Assembly (NCBI GenBank): GCA_035759925.1
Contig: DASTTY010000059.1
Location: 1-8,598 of the forward strand
Direction: 5' to 3'
Length of the DNA: 8,598 nt
Source: RHKX01 sp035759925
GTDB taxonomy: Bacteria > Actinomycetota > Thermoleophilia > Solirubrobacterales > 70-9
In this document: positions 1 to 5,362 of the stretch, piece by piece
Layout: every line of letters starts with the position of its first letter
How positions within the stretch are numbered: the stretch's first letter is position 1
Made by a program: the position numbers and the translations under genes
The notes under the pieces: generated by a model
Database searches by the model: none
Told to the model about the DNA's origin: nothing
Seen by the model: only the letters and a program-made list of their open reading frames with translations

Positions 1-44
1 ACGATTGCCAGCAGGCGCAGGTCTTGGCGATCTTCGGAAGGCAT
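1..44 (-). CDS. possible 5' end of a leftward gene (partial)
   Basis: On the minus strand an ATG at 44 opens a frame that stays open to the window edge and reads MPSEDRQDLRLLAI. The residues look like an ordinary protein start, and the position, divergent from the glycosylase gene at 140, suits a gene start. There is no clear Shine-Dalgarno sequence upstream and only 14 codons are visible, so no product can be named. It could equally be chance. Confidence 0.3.
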   Translation of the reverse strand, partial: MPSEDRQDLRLLAI

Positions 45-139
45 GGCGATGGTCGCGTGCGGGCTCGGCCCGCTCCATTCGGCGATCAACGGTAGCGCTC
101 GCATCGTCCCATTCGCGAGCGGGCTAGCCTCGCGCAAGC

Positions 140-853
140 ATGCGACCCGGCCACGACGAGCTCGACCGGCTCGAGCGCGAGATCACCTCGTGCCGGGCCT
201 GCCCGCGGCTGGTCGAGTGGCGGGAGCGGGTCGCGGCCGACCCGCCGCGCCGGTTCCGCGGCGAGGAGTACTGGGCGCGGCCGGTGCCGGGCTTCGGCGA
301 TCCGGAGGCGGCGATCGTCCTCGTCGGCCTCGCACCGGCGGCGAACGGCGCCAACCGGACCGGGCGGATGTTCACGGGCGACCGCTCCGGCGACTGGCTC
401 TACGCGGCGCTGTTTCGGGCCGGACTGGCCAGCCGGCCGACCTCGGTCGACCGGGGCGACGGCTTGCGTCTCGACGGCGCCTGGGTGACCGCCGCCGTCC
501 GCTGCGCACCACCCGCCAACAAGCCGACGCCGGCCGAGCGGGATCAGTGCCGCCCCTACCTCGACCGCGAGCTGGCGCTGCTCCCGAACGTGCGAGTGCT
601 GCTCGCGCTCGGCTCGTTCGGCTGGGACGCGGCGCTGCGGGCGCTTGCCGCGAGCGGCGGCGAGATCCCGCGGCCGAAGCCGCGGTTCGGGCACGGCGCC
701 GAGGTGGAGGTCGGGGGTCGATGGCTGCTCGGCAGCTACCACCCGAGCCAGCAGAACACGTTCACCGGGAAGCTGACCGAGGCGATGCTCGACGACGTCC
801 TCGAGCGGGCGGTCCGGATCGGATCAGGCGGCGTAGAGCTCGACGCCGGGTAG
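140..853 (+). CDS. udgB: family 5 uracil-DNA glycosylase (UDGb type)
   Basis: The 237-residue product is a base-excision-repair glycosylase that removes uracil and related deaminated bases from DNA. Motif 1 reads GLAPAANGANRTGR (residues 63-76). It has Ala where polar residues sit in other UDG families, which is the mark of family 5. Motif 2 is HPSQQNTFTGKLT (201-213). Four cysteines (C18, C21, C122, C137) are placed as in the 4Fe-4S cluster of family 4/5 enzymes. Length is normal for the family. The ATG at 140 has no good Shine-Dalgarno sequence, but a TAGCCT -10-like hexamer at 125-130 would put transcription start close to the ATG, so a leaderless mRNA is possible. The last 30 bp overlap the 3' end of the opposite-strand toxin gene. 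The family assignment is firm. The gene symbol follows the mycobacterial family 5 enzyme. Confidence 0.95.
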   Translation: MRPGHDELDRLEREITSCRACPRLVEWRERVAADPPRRFRGEEYWARPVPGFGDPEAAIVLVGLAPAANGANRTGRMFTGDRSGDWLYAALFRAGLASRPTSVDRGDGLRLDGAWVTAAVRCAPPANKPTPAERDQCRPYLDRELALLPNVRVLLALGSFGWDAALRALAASGGEIPRPKPRFGHGAEVEVGGRWLLGSYHPSQQNTFTGKLTEAMLDDVLERAVRIGSGGVELDAG

Positions 854-1201
854 GTCCTCGAAGTCGGCGACGTTGAGCGTCCAGACGGGGACGTCGCGGA
901 CGATCGCGTGGGCCGCGATGGCGATGTCGACCTCGCGACCGCGAGGCTCGGTGACGGCGCGGTAGAGGTCGGTAGCGGCCGCTGCCTCGGCCGCCCCGAA
1001 CGGGAGCGCCGCCTCGGCCGGGAGCAGCCCGTCCTGCGCCGCCAGCTGCTCGGGGAGGCGCGGCCCGCGCAGCCACTCGTAGAGGACGAGGGCGGGGAGG
1101 AGCATCCGCTCGCCGGCGGCGAGTGCGTCCCGCATCGCCGGCGCCGAGCGGCGCGGGCCGCTGAGGGCGTCGATCAGGACCGACGTGTCGAGGACGATCA
1201 C
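824..1201 (-). CDS. vapC: VapC-type PIN-domain toxin
   Basis: This 125-residue single PIN domain begins at GTG (1201-1199), overlapping the TGA of the upstream antitoxin gene as GTGA, so translation is coupled. PIN domains of this class are Mg2+-dependent RNases that act as toxins. Visible acidic positions are D5 (in VLDTSVLID), E42 (in LYEWLRG), D92 (in EVDIAIAAHA) and, near the C-terminus, N110/D113 (TLNVADF), matching the usual active-site spacing. An open frame extends far upstream of the GTG, but it shadows the antitoxin gene and has no PIN-like sequence. The 3' end lies within the 3' end of the glycosylase gene on the other strand. The RNA target is unknown. The family call is firm; VapC is the natural name given the paired antitoxin. 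Confidence 0.92.
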   Translation of the reverse strand: MIVLDTSVLIDALSGPRRSAPAMRDALAAGERMLLPALVLYEWLRGPRLPEQLAAQDGLLPAEAALPFGAAEAAAATDLYRAVTEPRGREVDIAIAAHAIVRDVPVWTLNVADFEDLPGVELYAA

Positions 1202-1482
1202 GGCCGGCCGCCGCGGCCGCCGGAGCGGCGAGCGGCGCGGATCGTGTCGAGCTCGGCATCGACGGCGCCGGCCGGGCGCTCGGGGATCTGCGGCACGAGC
1301 TCGTCGAACCGGCGCAGGAGCTGCCGGCGCTCCCGCTCGCTGAGCCGGTCGGCGCGGTCGCTGTAGTCGCGGATCGCCGCCCGGACCACCTCGCTCTTCG
1401 AGCGCTGCTGGCGCTCGGCGGTCTCGCCCAGGCGGGCGATCGTCTGCGGGTCGAGCGTGAACGTCGCCTTCACCGATGCCAT
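1198..1482 (-). CDS. vapB: ribbon-helix-helix antitoxin of the VapB/CopG type
   Basis: The 94-residue product starts MASVKATFTLDPQTIARLGE, a short beta strand followed by helix 1, and continues RSKSEVVRAAIRDY (about 27-40) as the second helix. This is the ribbon-helix-helix pattern of antitoxins that bind DNA as dimers. The rest, residues 45-94, is highly charged and Arg/Glu-rich and would be the toxin-binding arm. It is the first gene of a two-gene operon with the PIN toxin and ends in the 4-base GTGA overlap. The ATG lies inside the inverted repeat at 1481-1495, so the protein very likely represses its own transcription. No Shine-Dalgarno sequence is visible. Confidence 0.88.
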   Translation of the reverse strand: MASVKATFTLDPQTIARLGETAERQQRSKSEVVRAAIRDYSDRADRLSERERRQLLRRFDELVPQIPERPAGAVDAELDTIRAARRSGGRGGRP

Positions 1483-1503
1483 ATGGAGACCATATCACCA
1501 TAC
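1479..1503 (-). promoter_or_regulatory. vapBC operator and promoter candidate
   Basis: A perfect 6-3-6 inverted repeat, ATATGG-AGA-CCATAT, spans 1481-1495 and covers the vapB start codon. The plus-strand core CCATA recurs at 1479, 1490 and 1498. Read leftward, the hexamer TATGGT occurs twice (1502-1497 and 1494-1489), and either copy could be the -10 of a nearly leaderless vapB transcript. AT-rich repeats over the start codon are what an autoregulating ribbon-helix-helix antitoxin would bind. No -35 is recognisable. Confidence 0.5.
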
Positions 1504-1551
1504 AATCGCCCACGACATGGGCTCCCTGCGGGCGTCCGTGAACCGCGGCCG

Positions 1552-1574
1552 TAGTATCGGCTCAGGCGAGGAAG
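1552..1574 (+). promoter_or_regulatory. pgsA ribosome binding site with a weak -10 candidate
   Basis: GAGGAAG at 1568-1574 lies 7 nt before the pgsA ATG at 1582 and fixes that start. TAGTAT at 1552-1557 is a possible -10, but no -35 is convincing. Confidence 0.5.
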
Positions 1575-1581
1575 CAGACCG

Positions 1582-2163
1582 ATGGTCCCCCTCAATCTCC
1601 CCAACGCGCTGACGATGCTGCGCATCCTGATGGTGCCGGTGGTGGTCGTCGCGCTGCTCGGGGAGATCCCGAACGGCGACCTCGTCGCCGGCATCGTCTT
1701 CGCGCTCGCAGCGTTCACCGACGGCCTCGACGGCTACATCGCCCGGCGCCGCGACGACGTCACGACGTTCGGGAAGCTGATGGACCCGCTCGCCGACAAG
1801 CTGCTGATCGTCGCGGCGCTGGTCTCGCTGGTCGCGCTCGATCGCCTTCAGGCCTGGATCGCGATGGTGATCATCGCCCGCGAGCTGGCGGTGACCGGGC
1901 TGCGGGCGGTCGCCGTCGAGGAGGGGGTGGTGATCGCGGCGAGCTGGCTCGGCAAGGTGAAGACGGCGCTGCAGGTGGCGGCGGTGATCGCGCTGATCGC
2001 GGTCGATCCGGCGACGGCCGCGGTCGACGTGCTCGTCTATGCGGCGGTGGTCGCGACGATCGTCAGCGGGGCCGACTACTTCTTCGGCGTCCGCCGGCGG
2101 ATCGAGCGGCAGCGGGCCGGAGAGGGGCCGGCGGGGGAGGGGCCGGCGGCGGGCGGCGTCTGA
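1582..2163 (+). CDS. pgsA: CDP-diacylglycerol--glycerol-3-phosphate 3-phosphatidyltransferase
   Basis: The 193-residue integral membrane enzyme makes phosphatidylglycerophosphate from CDP-diacylglycerol and glycerol-3-phosphate, the committed step to phosphatidylglycerol and cardiolipin. The CDP-alcohol phosphotransferase signature is complete: D47-G-L-D50-G...A54-R55...G64...D68...D72, the four metal-binding aspartates. The opening MVPLNLPNALTMLRILMVPVVVV is the typical PgsA start. Several hydrophobic segments follow (roughly 11-26, 34-46, 74-86, 92-104, 126-141 and 147-165). The C-terminus is an Arg/Glu/Gly/Pro tail containing a GEGPA repeat. The start is set by the GAGGAAG site. The gene converges on the cyclohydrolase gene with a 12-bp gap. 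PgsA rather than another CDP-alcohol transferase is likely from size and the N-terminus. Confidence 0.93.
   Translation: MVPLNLPNALTMLRILMVPVVVVALLGEIPNGDLVAGIVFALAAFTDGLDGYIARRRDDVTTFGKLMDPLADKLLIVAALVSLVALDRLQAWIAMVIIARELAVTGLRAVAVEEGVVIAASWLGKVKTALQVAAVIALIAVDPATAAVDVLVYAAVVATIVSGADYFFGVRRRIERQRAGEGPAGEGPAAGGV
2119..2150 (+). repeat. imperfect ~15-bp tandem duplication in the pgsA 3' end
   Basis: Two copies of a G-rich unit around GAGGGGCCGGCG encode the repeated pentapeptide GEGPA in the hydrophilic tail of PgsA. This looks like slippage in a non-essential tail. Confidence 0.5.
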
Positions 2164-2175
2164 GCGAGGCTGCCG

Positions 2176-3195
2176 TCAGGCGGCGGCGTCGAGCCACTCG
2201 CGCATCGTCATGTGCCGGGTCGAGTGCTCGTTGGTCTCGAGCTCGGCGAGGACCTCGGCGAGCTCGCCGGAGCGCTCGGCGACGACGTTGTGGCGATGGA
2301 TGGTCTCGAAGTTCTCCTGGCGGGCGAGGATGAAGTTGCGGCCGTGGAGGTCGGGGTGGGCGCCGGCGAGGCGGCGGATCATCTCGCGGACGCAGTCCTC
2401 GACGAAGCGCGGGTTGGCGTGCGCCTTCTCGACGACCGAGCGCTCGTCCTCGCGCTTCATCAGCTCGTAGATCTCCGACGACATCGACGACTCGACGATC
2501 GCGAGCAGCTCGCGGGCGTCGATCTCGGTCTCGCAGCCTTCGTCGCGACCGAGGTAGAGGGTGCCGACCCCGCGCTGGTTGTGGGTCGCGACCGGGACGA
2601 GGTCGAGGATCTCGTCGATCTGGGAGTCGTCGTAGCCGCTCTCGGCGAGTCGTTCGCGGGCGCCGGAGGCGATCATCTCCTGGGCGCAGGGGCAGGCGGT
2701 CATTCCCTGCGCCTGGACGCCGGTCAGCGTCCGGGTCCCGGCCGTCGAGGCGACCGCGGTCCCGAACAGCGTGTAGATCTCCTGGGTGGGCTTGCCGCTG
2801 ACCGGCGCCGGCACGGTCTCCGGGTAGCGGGCGGCGAGGGCGACCTCGGCCCGCATCCCCTCCTGGCGATCGCGGACGCGCTCGGCGATCCGGGCGGCGA
2901 GGTGCTCGGCCTTCAGCGACTCGGCGAGGACCGCCTCGTCGATCGCCTCGTTGACGACCTCCTCGAAGCGGGACATGTGGGCCCCGGCCTGCTTCGGGTT
3001 GAGATCGACGAAGCACTCGAACTCGGCGAAGAAGAGCTGGCCGCCGTCGCCGTTGTCGCCGCCGCGGGGGTTGATCCGGATCACCTTCTCGACGCCGGTG
3101 ACGCCGACGCGGGTCAGGCTGACCTCGGTGTGCGGCCGGCGCGCCTGGACGTCGGGGTCGGCGCCACGGCCGATCAATGTGGACGGACGGTTCAT
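2176..3195 (-). CDS. folE2: GTP cyclohydrolase I of the FolE2/MptA superfamily
   Basis: The 339-residue product is a metal-dependent GTP cyclohydrolase of the COG1469 superfamily, opening the pterin (tetrahydrofolate) pathway. Signatures are DVQARRPHTEVSLTRVGVTG (15-34), FECFVDLN (59-66), AGAHMSRFEE (70-79), the active-site GMTACPCAQE (164-173, with C168 and C170), THNQRG (204-209) and HANPRFVEDCVREM (259-272). The roughly 35-residue spacer between CPCAQE and HNQRG is like archaeal MptA. As I recall bacterial FolE2, those two motifs are nearly adjacent there. It could therefore make dihydroneopterin 2',3'-cyclic phosphate rather than the triphosphate. The start at 3195 is chosen because GGAGG lies 6 nt upstream. 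A longer frame, to 3369, runs into the rpoD gene. The gene diverges from rpoD and converges with pgsA. Superfamily firm; MptA-type versus FolE2-type is inference. Confidence 0.93.
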   Translation of the reverse strand: MNRPSTLIGRGADPDVQARRPHTEVSLTRVGVTGVEKVIRINPRGGDNGDGGQLFFAEFECFVDLNPKQAGAHMSRFEEVVNEAIDEAVLAESLKAEHLAARIAERVRDRQEGMRAEVALAARYPETVPAPVSGKPTQEIYTLFGTAVASTAGTRTLTGVQAQGMTACPCAQEMIASGARERLAESGYDDSQIDEILDLVPVATHNQRGVGTLYLGRDEGCETEIDARELLAIVESSMSSEIYELMKREDERSVVEKAHANPRFVEDCVREMIRRLAGAHPDLHGRNFILARQENFETIHRHNVVAERSGELAEVLAELETNEHSTRHMTMREWLDAAA

Positions 3196-3201
3196 CGATC
3201 G

Positions 3202-3206
3202 CCTCC
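3202..3206 (-). promoter_or_regulatory. ribosome binding site deciding the cyclohydrolase start
   Basis: On the minus strand GGAGG sits 6 nt upstream of ATG 3195-3193. It selects the 339-residue product over a 397-residue reading that would begin inside rpoD. Confidence 0.75.
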
Positions 3207-3269
3207 GGCGGAAGGCTAGCGGGGTGTCGTTCCGGGGCCGCGACGAAATGTGGCTTCCGGACTCGGGCG

Positions 3270-3278
3270 TGGCATACT
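3270..3278 (+). promoter_or_regulatory. extended -10 promoter candidate for rpoD
   Basis: TGG followed by CATACT (3270-3278) fits an extended -10 (TGn plus a 4/6 hexamer), about 70 nt before the rpoD ATG. No good -35 lies 16-18 bp upstream. The leader that follows can pair GGCGC (3284-3288) with GCGCC (3323-3327). Confidence 0.4.
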
Positions 3279-3331
3279 CGCTGGGCGCCTTCGGGAGAGG
3301 AGGAAGGCTTCCCCGCTCGGGAGCGCCGTGC

Positions 3332-3355
3332 ATGAACGGGTACGGACATGGCTGA
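3332..3355 (+). other. seven-codon ORF overlapping the rpoD start
   Basis: ATG at 3332 opens MNGYGHG and stops at TGA 3353-3355, 8 nt inside rpoD in a different frame. GGGAG at 3319-3323, 8 nt upstream, is a better Shine-Dalgarno sequence than anything in front of rpoD itself. It could be a leader peptide coupling ribosome loading to rpoD, or chance. Confidence 0.35.
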
Positions 3356-4469
3356 GGAGCTGCAAGCAACGGAGCTGGTGAGCGCGGAGCCGTCGGGCGA
3401 GGATCCGGCGGCGGCGCTGATCGCGGCCGGCCGCGAGCGCGGACACGTCACCGGCGAGCAGATCGCCGCCGCCTTCGAGGAGAGCGAGCTGGGACCGGAC
3501 GGGATCCGCGACCTGCACAGCCGGCTCGTCGATGCAGGCGTCGAGGTGATCCTCGACGGCGCCGACGGCGACGAGGGGGACTCCGAGGCGGAGGACGATC
3601 CGGCCGAGATGCCGGCGATCGTCGCTCCGGACCTCACCGTCGAGCCGGGCATCGACGCGCTCCGCCTCTACCTGCATGCGATCGGGCGGGTGCAGCTGCT
3701 CACCGCCGATCAGGAGGTGGCGCTGGCGAAGCGGATCGAGCGGGGCGACATCGACGCGAAGCGGCAGATGGTGGAGGCGAACCTACGCCTCGTCGTCTCG
3801 ATCGCGAAGGGCTACGTCGGCCGCGGGCTCAGCTTCCTCGATCTGATCCAGGAGGGTTCGCTGGGGCTGATCCGGGCGGTCGAGAAGTTCGACTACCGGC
3901 GGGGCTACAAGTTCTCGACCTACGCCACCTGGTGGATCCGACAGGCGGTGACCAGGGCGGTCGCCGACAAGAGCCGGACGATCCGGATCCCCGTCCATGT
4001 CAACGAGAAGCTCAGCAAGGTCCGCAGCGCCGAGCGCAGCCTCGTCCAGGAGCTGGGGCGGGAGCCCGACTCGAGCGAGGTCGCCCGCGAGGTCGGGTTG
4101 AACCTGACCGAGGTGCGGGAGCTGATGGGGCTGGCCGCGGCGCCGGTCTCGCTCGAGGCGCCGATCGGCGAGGACGGCAACGGGCGGGTCGCCGACATCG
4201 TCCCCGACGACAACGGCCAGGGCCCGTTCGAGCGGGCCACGGACGTGCTCCAGCGCGAGGGCCTCGACCGCGCGCTGCGCCTGCTGACCGAGCGCGAGCG
4301 CAAGGTCATCGAGCTGCGCTACGGCATCGCCGACGCCGAGCCGCAGACGCTCGAGCAGATCGGCCAGGACCTCGGCATAACCCGCGAGCGCGTCCGCCAG
4401 ATCGAGACGAACTCGCTCCGCAAGCTCAAGCGCCTCCCGCAGGCGCAGTCGCTGCGGGACGATCTGTAG
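3348..4469 (+). CDS. rpoD: RNA polymerase primary sigma factor (RpoD/SigA type)
   Basis: The 373-residue sigma-70 protein directs RNA polymerase to housekeeping promoters. Domains in order: a region 1.1-like acidic N-terminus (about 20-70, including HVTGEQIAAAF), an acidic linker (70-90), region 1.2 (102-134, DALRLYLHAIGRVQLLT), region 2 (144-206) with NLRLVVSIAKGYVGRGLSFLDLIQEG, FDYRRGYKFSTYATWWIRQA for -10 recognition and melting, region 3 (208-285, TIRIPVHVNE), and region 4 (300-365) with the helix-turn-helix TLEQIGQDLGITRERVRQIE that reads the -35. Region 1.1 argues for the primary sigma factor; the compact size means a second-group sigma factor is not excluded. An in-frame TGA at 3333 rules out an earlier start. 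There is no dnaG partner here. It diverges from the cyclohydrolase gene. Confidence 0.94.
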   Translation: MAEELQATELVSAEPSGEDPAAALIAAGRERGHVTGEQIAAAFEESELGPDGIRDLHSRLVDAGVEVILDGADGDEGDSEAEDDPAEMPAIVAPDLTVEPGIDALRLYLHAIGRVQLLTADQEVALAKRIERGDIDAKRQMVEANLRLVVSIAKGYVGRGLSFLDLIQEGSLGLIRAVEKFDYRRGYKFSTYATWWIRQAVTRAVADKSRTIRIPVHVNEKLSKVRSAERSLVQELGREPDSSEVAREVGLNLTEVRELMGLAAAPVSLEAPIGEDGNGRVADIVPDDNGQGPFERATDVLQREGLDRALRLLTERERKVIELRYGIADAEPQTLEQIGQDLGITRERVRQIETNSLRKLKRLPQAQSLRDDL

Positions 4470-4476
4470 TCGCGGT

Positions 4477-4669
4477 TCAGGCAGCCGGCAGCTCGGGCTG
4501 GATTGGCGCCGGATCACCTTGGTGAATCCGCTCGATCCGAACCGATCCGAGCCCCACGGCGGTCACCTCGAAGCGATCGCCCGGCGCCAGTCCCGCGGCC
4601 GTGAACGGCCCGATCGGGATCGTGACCTGATGACCCGACGAGATCGTCGTCCGGCCAAGCGACCGGCAT
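4477..4669 (-). pseudogene. AbrB/MazE-like DNA-binding segment lacking an in-frame start
   Basis: The frame ending at TGA 4479-4477 encodes GRTTISSGHQVTIP, then GPFTAAGLAPGDRFEVTAV and GSVRIERI. This is the swapped-hairpin pattern of AbrB/SpoVT/MazE proteins (compare the general form TxxSSxxQVTIPxxxxxxxGLxPGD). There is no ATG, GTG or TTG in this frame between the tRNA and the domain. Just upstream, GGAG followed 4 nt later by ATG (4669-4667) would start such a gene, but it is one base out of frame. Dropping a single base within the first three codons gives a 63-residue protein beginning MPSLGRTTISSGHQ. So this is either a frameshifted small transcription factor or antitoxin gene, a sequencing error, or the C-terminal domain of the read-through ORF. 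Its 3' end lies 7 bp from the rpoD stop, convergent. Confidence 0.55.
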
Positions 4670-5229
4670 CGTGCTCCGTTCCGTTGATGCTCGGTCGATG
4701 GGGGAGGTGGGAGTCGAACCCACTCAGCACGAGGCACTGGATTTACAGTCCAGCCCGTCTCTCCAACTACGGCGCTCCCCCGCGTTGGAGTTGGGCATTG
4801 TAGGCAGCGCAACGACGGCGGTGGGACCTCGCCCGAGGAGCCAATCTCGAACTCGGAGTACTTGTTGCCACCGAGGTTGATCCGCCGTGTGCCATCGACG
4901 GCCGTGGACGGAATGAACCAGCGGCGGTCGTCGGTCAGCCAGACGAATAGGTAGTCACAGCGGGTGTGGTCGAAGTACCGCACGAGGCCGGTCCAGCTCT
5001 GGTTGCCACCGTTCGTGCAGAGGTTCACCGCATAGCTGCCGTTCTCGAGCCGGCAGCTCGAGCTCTTGACCTGAACCCTCAGCGGCTGCCGGTCGAAGAC
5101 AGCGATGACGTCGGCGTCGCGGCTGTGACCAAGGGGCACCCAGACGTCGGCGCCCACGGATGCGAGCCATCGCATCGCCTCGACCTCACCGATGTCGCCT
5201 TGCTTGCGGGGATGGAAGCCCTTGGGCAT
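4477..5229 (-). CDS. PD-(D/E)XK endonuclease-like ORF that reads through tRNA-Tyr into an AbrB-like segment
   Basis: The frame opens at ATG 5229 and encodes 250 residues in three parts. Residues 1 to about 130 are a nuclease domain like the group I intron-associated PD-(D/E)XK endonucleases: KQGDIGEVEAMRWL (E15), a conserved D38/D40 in HSRDADVIA, then RVQVKSS with Q53/K55 (a QxK variant of the catalytic motif), NGGNQSWTG, DYLFVW, RRWFIP and KYSEFEI. Residues about 148-179 are simply the translated tRNA-Tyr gene. Residues about 198-235 resemble AbrB/MazE proteins (see the separate entry). The nuclease domain alone is family-sized, so the functional product may end near the tRNA. Hand counts of sample lines give about 62-65% GC here versus roughly 70% in rpoD, consistent with transfer. 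There is no Shine-Dalgarno sequence, and a leaderless start is likely. Nuclease homology is fairly firm; the extent of the real protein is unclear. Confidence 0.75.
   Translation of the reverse strand: MPKGFHPRKQGDIGEVEAMRWLASVGADVWVPLGHSRDADVIAVFDRQPLRVQVKSSSCRLENGSYAVNLCTNGGNQSWTGLVRYFDHTRCDYLFVWLTDDRRWFIPSTAVDGTRRINLGGNKYSEFEIGSSGEVPPPSLRCLQCPTPTRGSAVVGETGWTVNPVPRAEWVRLPPPPSTEHQRNGARCRSLGRTTISSGHQVTIPIGPFTAAGLAPGDRFEVTAVGLGSVRIERIHQGDPAPIQPELPAA
4699..4781 (-). tRNA. tRNA-Tyr (anticodon GTA)
   Basis: The 83-nt cloverleaf has a perfect 7-bp acceptor stem (GGGGGAG at 4781-4775 with CTCCCCC at 4706-4700) and discriminator A at 4699. The D arm is CCGT/ACGG, and the anticodon arm is CTGGA-CTGTAAA-TCCAG with GTA at 4746-4744. 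A long type II variable arm and the T arm GTGGG-TTCGACT-CCCAC follow. The long variable arm together with GTA identifies tyrosine. CCA is not encoded. There is no intron, and all stems are intact despite an open protein frame running through the gene on the same strand. Confidence 0.95.
4797..4802 (-). promoter_or_regulatory. -10 element of tRNA-Tyr
   Basis: TACAAT on the minus strand matches the -10 consensus at 5 of 6 positions and lies 15 nt before the mature 5' end, giving a leader of about 8 nt. It sits inside the nuclease ORF. No clear -35 is seen. It implies the tRNA is transcribed independently of the nuclease gene. Confidence 0.5.
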
Positions 5230-5235
5230 ATACCA

Positions 5236-5241
5236 AACATA
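5236..5241 (-). promoter_or_regulatory. -10 candidate giving a leaderless nuclease mRNA
   Basis: TATGTT (minus strand, 5241-5236) would place transcription start about 7 nt downstream, at or next to the A of the nuclease ATG (5229). There is no Shine-Dalgarno sequence before that ATG, which fits. The -35 region (TCGATT at 5264-5259) is poor. Confidence 0.35.
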
Positions 5242-5305
5242 CGTTCGCCTTCGGACGGAATCGAGGTGCGGGCCGCGGCGGGCAGAACGCCCTGTCAGAT
5301 AACCC

Positions 5306-5335
5306 TTGCGGCTGCGGCTCCGAGTCGATTAGGGT
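5306..5335 (+). promoter_or_regulatory. promoter candidate for the secreted repeat protein
   Basis: TTGCGG (5306-5311) and TAGGGT (5330-5335) are separated by 18 bp and match the TTGnnn...TAnnnT form of high-GC housekeeping promoters. Transcription would start near 5342, and GGGGA at 5354-5358 precedes the ATG at 5363 by 4 nt. Confidence 0.45.
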
Positions 5336-5362
5336 GGCCGTCGGGATGGGATCGGGGAAAGG

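Noticed and set aside
43..876. Long plus-strand frame of 277 codons over the glycosylase gene
   Set aside because: Arg/Ala/Gly-rich and low in complexity, with no motif. It is the wrong frame over a gene with complete family 5 motifs.
2169..2184. GCTGCC-GTCA-GGCGGC hairpin between pgsA and the cyclohydrolase gene
   Set aside because: Only 6 bp with a G-T pair, it includes the cyclohydrolase stop codon, and has no T-run; too weak to call a terminator in this GC context.
2212..3219. 335-codon plus-strand frame opposite the cyclohydrolase gene
   Set aside because: Mirror frame with Leu/Gly/Asp bias and no recognisable domain.
3205..3235. GGAAC-like motif upstream of the cyclohydrolase gene (minus strand) as an ECF sigma promoter
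   Set aside because: No matching GTT-type -10 at the right spacing; a single five-base match is not evidence.
2063..3652. 529-codon minus-strand frame
   Set aside because: Repetitive Arg/Pro sequence shadowing the cyclohydrolase and rpoD genes; an effect of high GC.
3783..4517. 244-codon minus-strand frame opposite rpoD
   Set aside because: Antisense shadow of conserved sigma regions 2 to 4.
4699..4781. Group I intron or disrupted tRNA at tRNA-Tyr
   Set aside because: All stems and the anticodon loop are intact and contiguous, so the tRNA is not interrupted.
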